A DNA stretch of 64,000 nucleotides from Hymenobacter ruricola (GTDB taxonomy: Bacteria; Bacteroidota; Bacteroidia; Cytophagales; Hymenobacteraceae): contig NZ_JADQDM010000008.1 of the NCBI RefSeq assembly GCF_015694525.1, positions 1-64,000 of the forward strand, read 5' to 3'. A program made the position numbers and the translations under genes. Within the stretch, counting starts at the first letter, position 1; the number at the start of each line of letters is the position of its first letter. Positions 51,637 to 61,600 of this stretch are shown piece by piece. The notes beneath the pieces are model-generated. The model was given only the letters and a program-made list of their open reading frames with translations. It did no database searches and was not told the DNA's origin.

Positions 51637-54600
51637 CTACTCGCGCACCACGCGCTGCGTGAGCACGCCCTGCTCGGTTAGCACCCGGAAGGTGTAGACG
51701 CCCGAAGCCAGTTGGCTGAGCTTGAGCTGGCCCGTACCGGCGGCCACCGTGCCGGTGTGCACCACCTGGCCCAGCGAGTTGAGTACCGTCAGGCGCGAAG
51801 CTTTGGCGTTGATGCCGCTCAGTTCCACCGTCAGTTGGCCGTCGGCCGTCGGGTTGGGGAACACGCGCAGGCTCACGCCGTTCAGGCTGGCGGTTTGCGT
51901 GCCCGTTACCACCGCCGATACCGCCGCCGAAGGAATCGACGAGCAACCGTTGGCCGAGGTGGCCACCACGGTGTAGCTGCCGCTCTGGTTGTTGCCGTTC
52001 AGCGTCAGCGTGCCGGTCGTGTTGGGAGCGCCCACGGGGGTAGTGCCCTGGTAGAACTGGTAGGTGAGGCCGGTGAGGGCCGGCGTGCTCAGCACCACGG
52101 CACCGCCCGGCTGCGGGGTGGCCGTGAGCGTGGGCTGGCCCACCCCGAAGATGACCGTGAACGTGGCCGTGGACGAGGCCCCGCCGCTGCAAGCGCCCGT
52201 GCCAACCACCGTATTGGTGATGGTGAAGGTGCCGTCGATGTTGGTGTTGGCCAGGGTAATCACCCCGGTGGTGGGGTTGATGCGCAAGCCGAAGCCCGAC
52301 GCCGTGAACGTGCCCGCCTGGGCGCCCGGCGCCAGAATGGGCGCCACCGTCACCGGCGAGTTGGTGCAGTACGTGCCCGCCGGGTAGCTAAAGCCCGAAG
52401 CGGGCGGCGCCGTGATGCTGAGCACCACCCGGGCCGTCGAGGTGCAGGGGGCGGCCGGGCCGGTGGGGGTGAGCGTAATCGTGACCGTGCCGGCCGCGAT
52501 GTCGGCCGCCGAGGGCGTGTAGGTGGCGTTGAGCGTGGTGGCGTTGGGCGAGAACGTGCCCGTGCCGCTCGTGGTATACAAGCCGCCCGTGGCCGTGCCG
52601 GCAATGGCGCCGGTGAGGACGTACGGGGTGCTGCCGCAGATGCTGGCCGCCGAAGCCGGCAGCGTCGCCACCAGGCCGGGCGTCACGTTCACCTGAATAG
52701 GCGTGCGCGAGGTGCCCACGCACTCCGAGCCCACCTGCCAGTTGTAGAAGAAGTAGTAGTAATCGATGCCCAGGCTACCGCTCGTGAGCGAGACTACGCC
52801 GCTCGGCGAAGTGTAGGGATAAGCCGTGGCGGGCTGGGGCGTGCTGCTGAAGTCGCGCACGAGGGTGGTGCTCGAAGCGCTCAAGAACAACTGGTACGGG
52901 CCGGCGGCCGGCACGGCAAAGTTGAGCGTGAGGGTGCGGGCTTGCAGAGCGTTGGTTGTGTTGGCCGGAATCGACACGGTGGTTTGCGTCACGATGCCGC
53001 CCGCGGCCGTGCCGTTCAGGTTGTTGCCGTTCAGCAGTTGAATGGTGGCCGTGCCGGCCGAGGCGTTGGCGGTCTGATACACGGTCACGTTGACGATGGA
53101 CGTCGGGGCCGTGGCGGTGAAGTTGATGCCACCGGTGCCGTTGGAGCCGTCGGTGCCCGTCGTCGAGGGCTTGCCCACGTTCTCTTGGCTGCCCGCAAAG
53201 GCCTCGGCGTAGTAGGTGGTGTTGGCCGTGAGGGCCGGGGTCACGTAGGGGTTGCCGGTGCCGAGGGCGGTGCCGCCGGTAGCGGCTGCAAAGTAGCGCA
53301 CCGAGATGCCCGCCGGCACCGTGGCCGAGAGCGTGGCGGTGGCGCCGGCGCAGGTGCTCACCGGCGAGGGAGCGGCCGAAATCACCGGGTTGTTCACCAC
53401 CACCACGGCCACGTTGCTGTTCGTTACGTTGGTGCCGCAGCTGGCTTGCACGCGGTAGTAAGTGGTGCTGGTGAGCACCGGCGTGGTGTAGCTGGCCGAC
53501 GTAGCGCCGGCCACGTTGCTAAACGGGCCGGTGGCGCTGGCGCTGCTCTGGTACTGCAGGGTGCCGCCCGAGAAGCCGGCCAGGCTCAGCGTGGCCGTGC
53601 CGCTCACGCAGATGGAGTAGGAAGCGGGCGAGAGCGTGCCGGCCACCGGAGCGGCCACGTTCAGGGTGGGCGCGGGCACCAGCAGGTCGTTGGCGGTGTT
53701 GCCGTCGCCGGTCACGGTGGCCCGCACCGCAAAGGTGTAGGCGCCCACCGGGGTAAAGTTGGCCTGGCTGGTGAGGGTGACGTTTTGCGTCGCCGTCGGC
53801 GCCAGCGTGCCCGTGTTGATGACCTGCGGGGTCAGGGTTTGCGTGGAGCCGGCCGGGCCGCTGATGACCACCGACACTGTGAGCGGGTTGGTGGCGAAGT
53901 TCAGGGCCGAGGAGCCGTTGTTGCGCACGGTCACGGTTACGGGCGTATTGGCGCCGAAGCACGTGGCCGCGCTGCTGTTGTTGGGCGAAACCAGGGCAAT
54001 GGGAGCAATGTCCACGGTCTGGGGCGTGTACTCGTAGGCGCCGATGTCAGGCGTCGTGGCCGAGCGCGGGGCGCCGGTGAAGTCCGTGGTGATGCCGGCC
54101 ACCGGCGTGCCCACGTTGTTGAGCAGGGGGCTGATGGGCTGCAGGTCGGTGTTGGTGCTGAACACCGGGTCGGCGTTCACCGAGCTGGCGTCTTTGCCGG
54201 TCGCGGCTTGCAGCGCGGCCAGGGTGGCCACGGCCGTGCTGGTCGAGACGCCGCCCGTGCCGCCCACGTTGGCAAGCACGCCCTGGGCACCGGCCACGAA
54301 GTAGTCGTTGCTATTGAGCACGGTGTAGGCCGAGGCCGGGGCGTAGGTGTAGAACGAGTACGCCACGCTGGCGGTGGTGCCGCCGGTCACGAGCGAGTTC
54401 ACCAGCACGTTGTTGGCCACGGTCAGGTTGGTCGAGCCCGAGTTCACAAACAGCGCCGCCGAGAGGTAAGTGCTGGTAGGAACCGTGAGGTAGTTGCCGT
54501 ACAGGTTCACGGAGTTGTAGGCCACCGTGATGCCCGAGCCGCTGGCCACGCGAATGCCGATGATGGCGTCCGTAGTGAGCGAGCTCCAGCCCGAGCCGTT

Positions 54601-57600
54601 CATGCCCGACACCACGTTGTTGCTCACGCGCAGGTTGCTGGTGGCGTTGCCGGTGGCAATCTCGATGCCCTTGCCGCCGTAGCCGCCGGTGGGGGCGCCC
54701 CACACGTTTTCCACGCGGTTGCGGTCCACCACGCCGTTGATGAAGTTCGTGCCCAGGGCGATGCCGTAGGCGTTGGTGCTGCTGGTCGTCACGCCGCTGA
54801 TGACGTTCTGGCTCACCGTGGCGCCGTTCACGCCGTTCGGGAAGTTCATGCCGTAGGTCGTGGCCGAAGCCGACACGTTGCGCACCGAGTTGCCGCTGAT
54901 GAGCGGGCTCACGGCATTGGCCAGGTACAGACCGGTGTTGCCGATGTTGTCGGCCGCGGCGGCCGTGGCCGGCCCAATCAGGTTGTTGGTGATGGACAGG
55001 CCGTCGAGGCCGCCGGCGCTCACGGCCGCGCTGCCATTGGCGTAAATGCCGTAGTACACGCCCGTAATCGAGTTGTTCTGAATGGTCAGGTTGTCGTTAT
55101 CCGCGCCGGTGCCGGTGGTGGGGCTGCCCACGGGCGTAGCCGTCACCAAAATGCCAAACGAAGTCGTGTTGGTGTTGCTGCCGCCGCGCAGGTTCAGGTT
55201 GCGCAGGGCCAGGTTGGAAGTGCCGGCGCCCACGCCCTGGCTGCCCACGGTGATAACCGCGGCGGCCGTGTTCTGGCCGTTCGTCAGGGTGAGGTTGCGC
55301 TGCGTGCCGCCCGCCACGTTCGAGCCGTCCAGCGTGAGGTAGGTGGTGGCGTTGAAGGTCAGCAGGCTGCTGGCCGAGCCCGACACGGTGCTCGTCACGC
55401 CCGTGTAGGGGCTGAAGCGGGCCGTGTTGGTGGCCGAAGCCGAGGGGTTGGCGGTGAACACAATGGGGAACGTCTCGGCCGTCGAGTACGTGGCGTCGAG
55501 CAGGTAGAACGTCACGGCGCCGCTCAGCACGTTGGCGTTGTAGGCATTGGCCGCGGCCGTCAGGGTCGGGAAGATGTGGTCGGCGGCGGTGCCGGCCGGG
55601 GGCGTGGAGGTGCCCACGTAGTAGGTGCCGCTCAGCGTGGTCACAATCTGGAACGAGCCGGGCGTGGCCGGGGCCGTGGTGCCGGGCGGGGTGGCGCCGG
55701 TGCCGCCACTGGGCGCCGTGCTCACGTTGGGCGTAGCCGACAGGTCCTGCGCGGCCACGTAATACTGCACCACGTCGCCGGAAGCCACGCCGCCGCCGGG
55801 CAGCAGGGCGTAGTTCAGGGTGAAGGTGTAGCTGCTGCCGCTCACGCTGGTGGCGTTCACGAACACGAAGGCGCCGCTGGTGCCTTTGCGGTAGTACAGG
55901 CGCGGGGCGTTGGCGCCGGTGGCCACGCCCGCCGGGTCCGTGATGGTCACCGTCAGCGTGCGGTTGGCGGTGCTGGTGGTGTTGTTCAGGGTGGCGTTCA
56001 GAATGGCGGGGCCGCTCAGGTCGAGCAACTGGTAGGTGCCTTCGTAGGCGCCGAGGTCCGGCGCGGTGGCGCTGCGGGTGGCGTTGGCGTAGTCGGTGGT
56101 GATGCCGCTGATGGGCGCGGCGTTGCCCTCCACCTGGGTGGGCGTGGTGGTGCTCACCCGCAGGAAGGTGGCCGCCGTGCCCGAGGTGCTCACGAAGGGC
56201 ACGTTTTCGGTCAGCGAATTGCCTTCGCGGTTGCCGAGGAAAGCCTTGTAATCCGCCAGCGTCGAGGCCGTGTTGGCCAGCGTGGCGGGCGTGGTGCCTT
56301 CGGCGTAAATGTAGTTGCCCGTCGTGGCCGGCGCGCCGGCGTAGTACAGGTTGTTGTTGGTGAGGTTGGTGAGGTTGGCCGGCGTCACGCCGGTGGTGCC
56401 GCCGGAGCGGCGCAGGGCCGCGGTGCTGCCCGTGCCCGCCGCCGTCGACGTGTTCACCACGATGTTGTTGCGCAGGGTGACGAGCGTGGTGGCCGTGGAG
56501 GTGAAGTAGATGCCCGACGTGCCGAAGTTGGTGCCCGAGCTGGAGGCGTTCAGGTAGATGCTGTTGTATTGGGCATCGGCCGTGGTGCCGCCGGCCAGGT
56601 ACAGGCCCGTGATGGCCGTGGTGCTCGAAGCATTGGGCGCCCGCAAATCACCGATGAGGTTGTTGGTGACCGTGGAAGTGGTGCTGGTGGTGTAGATGCC
56701 GTAGATGGTGGCCGACGTGCCCGTGGCCGTCAGGGCCGACACACGGTTGCGGTACACGTCGGCGGTGCTGCCGCCGCTCAGGTACACGCCGTAGAGGTTG
56801 CTGCCGTCGCAGGTAATGTTCTGGATGGTGTTGCCGTAGAACTGGACGGCCGTCGTGGAGTTGGGGAAGCCGTAGAAGCAGTAGACGTAGTTGCCGGTGC
56901 CGGTCACCGCCACGTCGCTGATGGTGTTGTTGTACACGTTCAGCGCGGTGGTGGGGCTGGTGCTGATGTATACCAGGTAATTGAAGGCCGTGGAGCCCGT
57001 GCGGTTGACGTTGCTGATGGTGTTGCCGGACACGTTCAGCGTCGGCACCGAAGACCCGTTGTAGATGCCGTACAACGACCCCGACGAGTTAAGCAACGAG
57101 CTTGCGCTCAAGCTGTTATTAGCCACGTTCACCGTGGCGGCCGCGCCGTTGAGGCCATTGGCACCGCTGCCGTTGTAGATGCCGTAGGTCGACGAGCCCG
57201 TTGCGTTGCTGTTCAGGTTCAGGGTGTTGCCCAGGGCGTCGGCGCCGCCGCCGGTGCCCAGGTAGATGCCGTAGAGCGTGCTGGTGGGGCCCGTGGTGGT
57301 GGCCGCCGTGGTGCTACTCAGGGTGTTGCCCTGCACCTTCATGCCATTCTGCGACACGGAGTAGACGCCGTAGGCCGTGCTCGTGGTCCCGAAGTCCGAG
57401 ATGGTGTTGCCGGTGGGCGCGGTGCCGCTCACCACGCTGCCCACCTCGTTGTTCTGGTCGTAGTACAGGTACGGGCTGGAGGCCGCGTAGCCGTTCACGT
57501 ACACGCCGTTGTTGACTCCGCTGATGGTGTTGCCGTAGAACTTGTTGTTGGAGTTGGTGCCGGCGGCCGTGGTGGGCACGAGCTGGCTGGTGCTGGCCGG

Positions 57601-58197
57601 CGTGTGGTTGTTGGAGTAGATGCCCGACGTGGCCGTGCCTTTCTGCAGCGTGATGGCGCAGTTCCGAATCACCACGTTCTGGCAGCCGTCCACGGGCGTG
57701 CTGGTTTTGAGCAGGGCAAAGCCCCATTCCATGCGCGTGGTGGTGGTGGCGTTGGCCGCGGGGTCCACCAGCGTCAGGCCGTCGAAGGTGACGTAGTCGG
57801 CCCCTTGCAGGGTGAAAATGGCGTCGAGCGTGGTCGAAACCCCGGCCGCGGCCGTGATGACGGGGTTGGCGCCCGCCCCGGCCGCTTTCTGAAACACGAT
57901 GGGGTTGGCGGCGGTGCCGCTGGCGGTGACGACCACGTTGGCCGCCGTTTCGGTATAGCCCGCCGCAATGTTGAAGGTGACGCCGCCGGCGCCCACGCCT
58001 TGCGCGTTCAGGGCCGTGACGGCCGCCGCCACGCTGGCGTAGTCGCCGGGAATGGCTTTGGTGCCCGCGAGCTGCGCCTGGGCGTTCAGGCTACCGAGCA
58101 GCAGCGCGCCGGCGCCCAGCAGCCCCAGCAGGCGCTTGCGCGCCGCCAGGATTCCGAACCGCACCTGCTGCGGCTCGCGAAGTAAATTTTTCTGCAT
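51637..58197 (-). CDS. Giant T9SS adhesin with two beta-helix segments, paralogue 1
   Basis: The ATG at 58197 (MQKNLLREPQQVRFGILAAR) starts a 2186-residue protein; the open frame goes further upstream without homology to the paralogue. Domains in order: signal peptide, right-handed beta-helix (to about 720; FYGNTISGVNNGVYVNG), an Ig-like spacer (LLDLSGPAILNATLNNTTST), a second beta-helix (about 865-1390), a CARDB-like domain (TVTVRNNGSSALNFATNP), Ig-like units (TSASYTTPVLTSTTYYRVQA), two or more further repeats and a T9SS type A sorting domain (SLRVFPNPTADGQLTVELSG). It is surely secreted. Its C-terminal 500 residues are nearly identical to the next gene's. Confidence 0.93.
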   Translation of the reverse strand: MQKNLLREPQQVRFGILAARKRLLGLLGAGALLLGSLNAQAQLAGTKAIPGDYASVAAAVTALNAQGVGAGGVTFNIAAGYTETAANVVVTASGTAANPIVFQKAAGAGANPVITAAAGVSTTLDAIFTLQGADYVTFDGLTLVDPAANATTTTRMEWGFALLKTSTPVDGCQNVVIRNCAITLQKGTATSGIYSNNHTPASTSQLVPTTAAGTNSNNKFYGNTISGVNNGVYVNGYAASSPYLYYDQNNEVGSVVSGTAPTGNTISDFGTTSTAYGVYSVSQNGMKVQGNTLSSTTAATTTGPTSTLYGIYLGTGGGADALGNTLNLNSNATGSSTYGIYNGSGANGLNGAAATVNVANNSLSASSLLNSSGSLYGIYNGSSVPTLNVSGNTISNVNRTGSTAFNYLVYISTSPTTALNVYNNTISDVAVTGTGNYVYCFYGFPNSTTAVQFYGNTIQNITCDGSNLYGVYLSGGSTADVYRNRVSALTATGTSATIYGIYTTSTTSTVTNNLIGDLRAPNASSTTAITGLYLAGGTTADAQYNSIYLNASSSGTNFGTSGIYFTSTATTLVTLRNNIVVNTSTAAGTGSTAALRRSGGTTGVTPANLTNLTNNNLYYAGAPATTGNYIYAEGTTPATLANTASTLADYKAFLGNREGNSLTENVPFVSTSGTAATFLRVSTTTPTQVEGNAAPISGITTDYANATRSATAPDLGAYEGTYQLLDLSGPAILNATLNNTTSTANRTLTVTITDPAGVATGANAPRLYYRKGTSGAFVFVNATSVSGSSYTFTLNYALLPGGGVASGDVVQYYVAAQDLSATPNVSTAPSGGTGATPPGTTAPATPGSFQIVTTLSGTYYVGTSTPPAGTAADHIFPTLTAAANAYNANVLSGAVTFYLLDATYSTAETFPIVFTANPSASATNTARFSPYTGVTSTVSGSASSLLTFNATTYLTLDGSNVAGGTQRNLTLTNGQNTAAAVITVGSQGVGAGTSNLALRNLNLRGGSNTNTTSFGILVTATPVGSPTTGTGADNDNLTIQNNSITGVYYGIYANGSAAVSAGGLDGLSITNNLIGPATAAAADNIGNTGLYLANAVSPLISGNSVRNVSASATTYGMNFPNGVNGATVSQNVISGVTTSSTNAYGIALGTNFINGVVDRNRVENVWGAPTGGYGGKGIEIATGNATSNLRVSNNVVSGMNGSGWSSLTTDAIIGIRVASGSGITVAYNSVNLYGNYLTVPTSTYLSAALFVNSGSTNLTVANNVLVNSLVTGGTTASVAYSFYTYAPASAYTVLNSNDYFVAGAQGVLANVGGTGGVSTSTAVATLAALQAATGKDASSVNADPVFSTNTDLQPISPLLNNVGTPVAGITTDFTGAPRSATTPDIGAYEYTPQTVDIAPIALVSPNNSSAATCFGANTPVTVTVRNNGSSALNFATNPLTVSVVISGPAGSTQTLTPQVINTGTLAPTATQNVTLTSQANFTPVGAYTFAVRATVTGDGNTANDLLVPAPTLNVAAPVAGTLSPASYSICVSGTATLSLAGFSGGTLQYQSSASATGPFSNVAGATSASYTTPVLTSTTYYRVQASCGTNVTNSNVAVVVVNNPVISAAPSPVSTCAGATATLSATVPAGISVRYFAAATGGTALGTGNPYVTPALTANTTYYAEAFAGSQENVGKPSTTGTDGSNGTGGINFTATAPTSIVNVTVYQTANASAGTATIQLLNGNNLNGTAAGGIVTQTTVSIPANTTNALQARTLTLNFAVPAAGPYQLFLSASSTTLVRDFSSTPQPATAYPYTSPSGVVSLTSGSLGIDYYYFFYNWQVGSECVGTSRTPIQVNVTPGLVATLPASAASICGSTPYVLTGAIAGTATGGLYTTSGTGTFSPNATTLNATYTPSAADIAAGTVTITLTPTGPAAPCTSTARVVLSITAPPASGFSYPAGTYCTNSPVTVAPILAPGAQAGTFTASGFGLRINPTTGVITLANTNIDGTFTITNTVVGTGACSGGASSTATFTVIFGVGQPTLTATPQPGGAVVLSTPALTGLTYQFYQGTTPVGAPNTTGTLTLNGNNQSGSYTVVATSANGCSSIPSAAVSAVVTGTQTASLNGVSLRVFPNPTADGQLTVELSGINAKASRLTVLNSLGQVVHTGTVAAGTGQLKLSQLASGVYTFRVLTEQGVLTQRVVRE

Positions 58198-58621
58198 ACA
58201 AACGAAGGTAAAGGTGAGTGAATACGGTGGGTGAGAAAGGGAAAGAGGCAGCGGAAAGCAACCGGGCAACGGGTGGCAGAAAGCCCGGGCGGGCGCCAAC
58301 GGCGCCATCTGAAATCCCAAAAGCAGCAAGCTTTTCGCAGCGTCCAGACTGTCGAAATTATAGATAAAAAAGCAGTATCCTAATGTTGCCTCCTTTATAA
58401 ACTCTTCCGCAGCCCGCCACAGCACCTGATATAGCGTAAAATATTCAGAAAAATAATTGCTATAACCAGTCATCCTGCCTGCAAGGCAAAGCGTTGCTTC
58501 GGCCGACGGCGTTGCCGGAAACCAGGCCGGACCAAGGCCTTTTCCCTCCTCACAGGCCACGCAAAAAAGCCCCGCCGGCGTGGTGCCAGCGGGGCTTTTT
58601 GTTACTTAAGAAAGTGTGGTA
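58198..58621. other. Intergenic region between the two giant adhesin genes
   Basis: The 5' flank of the 2186-residue gene (58198-58290) resembles the leader of the 1474-residue gene (63047-63150), including gtgagtgaatacggtgggtg and gcaacgggtggcaga. About 58350-58470 is AT-rich and likely carries the promoter. The terminator of the following gene lies at 58564-58600. No coding sequence was recognised. Confidence 0.7.
58564..58600 (-). terminator. Terminator of the 1474-residue adhesin gene
   Basis: Stem aaaaagccccgc / gcggggcttttt with one mismatched base and a short loop, 22 bp past the stop codon of the reverse-strand gene ending at 58622. Confidence 0.88.
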
Positions 58622-61600
58622 CTACTCACGCACAATGCGCTGCGTGAGCACGCCTTCCGTGGTTTGCACCCGCAGCGTGTACACGCCCGAGGCCAGGCGC
58701 GCCAGGTCCAGCGAGGCGGTACCGGGGGCCACCGAGCCGGTGTGCACCACCTGGCCCAGCGAGTTGAGCACCGTCAGGCGTGAGGCCTTGGCGTTCACGC
58801 CGCTCAGCTCCACCGTGAGCTGGCCCGAGGGCGTGGGGTTGGGGTACACGCGCAGGCTCACGCCGTTGAGCGTGGCCGTCTGCGTGCCCAGCACCGTGGC
58901 CGTCACCGCCGCCGACGGAATGGAGCGGCAGCCCGTGGTGGAGATGGCCACCACGGTGTAGCTGCCGCTTTGGTTGTTGCCATTTAGCGTCAGCGTATTC
59001 GAAGCGCTGGGCGGGCCCACGGCCGCGCCGTTGCTGTTGAAGAACTGGTAGGTAGCGCCCGCCAGCGCCGGCGTGCTCAGCAGCACGGCACCGCCCGTTT
59101 GCGGCGTGGCCGTGAGCGTGGGCTGCCCGATGCCGAAGATGACCGTGAACGTCGTGGTGGAAGCCGAGGCCCCGCTGCAAGCCCCGGTAACCGCCACCGA
59201 GTTGGTGATGGTGAACGTGCCGTCGATGTTGGTGTTGGCCAGGTTGATGACGCCCGTTACGGGGTCGATGCGCAGGCCGAAGCCCGAGGCGGAGAACGTG
59301 CCGGCCTGCGCGCCCGGCGCCAGAATGGGCGCCACCGTTACCGGCGAGTTGGTGCAGTACGTGCCCGACGGATAGCTGAAGCCCGAAGCCGCCGGTGCCA
59401 CCAGGGTCAGCACCACCCGGCCCGTCGAGGTGCACGGCGCGGCCGGGCCGGTGGGGGTGAGCGTAATCGTGACCGTGCCGGCCGCGATGTCGGCCGCCGA
59501 AGGCGTGTAAGTCGCGTTGAGCGTGGTGGCGTTGGGCGAGAACGTGCCCGTGCCGCTGGTCGTGTACACCGCGCCCGTGGCCGTGCCCGCAATCGAGCCC
59601 GTCAGTACGTAGGGCGTATTGCCGCAAATGGTGGCGGCGGCCGTGGGCAGCGAAGCCACCAGGCCCGGCGTCACGTTCACCTGGATGGGCGTGCGCGAGG
59701 TGCTGATGCAGTCATTACCAATGACCCAGTCGTAAAAATAATAGTAGTACTGCGGGTAGCCCGAGAAGGTGTTGCCCGTGATGCTCACGTTGCCGCTGGT
59801 CGAGGTGTAGGGGTACGACGCGCCGGCGGTGTTGCGGTACAGGCTGGCCGTCGAGCCCGTGGATGTGAGTCCCAGCCGCAGGCCAGTGCCCGCAGGCACG
59901 TTAAAGTTCAGCGGCACAAAGGTTTTTGCGTTCAAATCGGCGGCCGTGAACGTGGCCTGGTAGGTTTGCAACACCGTGCCGGTGGCGCTCAGCAGCTGAA
60001 TGTTGCTCACGCCAGCGGCCGTGGGGTATACGTACACGCCGGTGAGTACCGTGGGCGCGGTCGCATCAAAAATCAGGGCGTAGGTCAGGTTGGTGCCACC
60101 ACCCGCACCAATCGAATTAGTGGTGGGGCCCACGTTTTCGCGGCCGCCCGAGAAGGCTTCGGCGTAGTACGTGGTGTTGGCCGTGAGGACGGGCGTGGTG
60201 AAGGGATTGCCCGTGCCCACCAGCGTGCCGCCCGTGGCCGCCGTGAAGTAGCGCACCGAGATGCCCGCCGGCACCGTGGCCGAGAGCGTGGCCGTGGCGC
60301 CGGCGCAGGTGCTCACCGGCGAGGGAGCGGCCGAAATCACCGGGTTGTTCACCACCACGGCGGCCACGTTGCTGTACACCGTGTTGGCGTTGCAGGTGGT
60401 GCGCACGCGGTAGTAGGTGGTGCCGGTGAGCACCGGCGTGGTGAAGCTGGCCGAGGTAGCGCCCGCCACGTCCGTGAACGGCCCCGTGGCGCTGCTACTG
60501 CTCTGGTACTGAATGTTACCATTGGACGAGCCCGCCACGGAAAGCACGGCCGTGCCGCTCACGCAGAGGCTGGCGGTGGTCGGCGACAGCGTGCCGGCCA
60601 CCGGGGCCACCACCGTGCGCGTGGTCGTGGTCGCGAGCACGTTGTTGCCGGGGTTGAGGTCGCCGGTGGCCGTGGCCGTGATGGCAAACGAGTAGGCGCC
60701 CGGAGCCGTCATGTTCAGCGTGCCGTTCAGGGTCAGCGTTTGGGTGGCGCCGCTGGCCAGCGTGCCGGTGCTCAGGGTGCCGCTGAAGGTTTGGGCCGGG
60801 CCGGTGGGCGGCGTCACCACCACCGTGGCGGTGGCCGGGTTGGTGGCGAAGTTCAGCGTGGCCGTGCCCGCGTTGCGAATCTGAATGCTCACGGCTTCGG
60901 CGGCGCTGTAGCAGCTGGTGCCGGCGGCGGGCGTGAGCAGGCTCACGGGGGCCACGTCGATGGCCACGGGCGTAAACTCGTAGGCGCCCATGTCGGGGGT
61001 GGCCCCGCGCGGCGCGCCGGTGATGTCGTCGGTCACGCGGGCCAGGGGAGCGCCCGCGTTGTTGAGCAGCACGTTGGCCGGGGTGAGGTTGCCGGTGCCG
61101 ACGTTCACGAACGCGGGGTCGACTGACACGCTGTTCTGGTCGAAGGCGCCGCCGTTGGCGCCCTGGAAGCCGGCCAGGGTGGGGAAGGCCGTGTTGTAGT
61201 AGCCCACGTTGCCGGCGGGCACATACACGTCGTTGTTGTTGCTGAGCGTGGCGCCGACCGTGTAGTACAAGCCGTACTTGGTGCCGGTGCCGGCGCGGGT
61301 GATGCTCACCACGTTGTTCTTAACGTCGGCACCCGTGCCCGTGCTGTAGATGCCGTACGTGGTGGCCGTGCTGCCCGCCTGGTCGTCGGCGTTGATGGTG
61401 TTGTTGTAAATCCGGCTGTACGCCGCGCCTGAGTTGTAGATGATGTAGTGCGTGCCGTTGCCGTTGAGGTTGTAAAACACGTTGTTCACAAAGTCGTTGG
61501 GCGCGGCGGCGGTGGCGCCGGTGCCGGTAGTAATGTACAGCAGGTAAGCACTGCTGGTCGAAGCCGGGTTGCCCGTGAACGGGTCGTGGACGCGGTTTTT

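Noticed and set aside
51712..58185. A 2157-residue open frame on the + strand, opposite the large adhesin gene
   Set aside because: It is a shadow of the highly repetitive, GC-rich adhesin gene on the other strand. Its sequence is Gly/Arg/Ala/Val-rich without signal peptide or domain order, and the reverse strand shows clear secretion and sorting domains.
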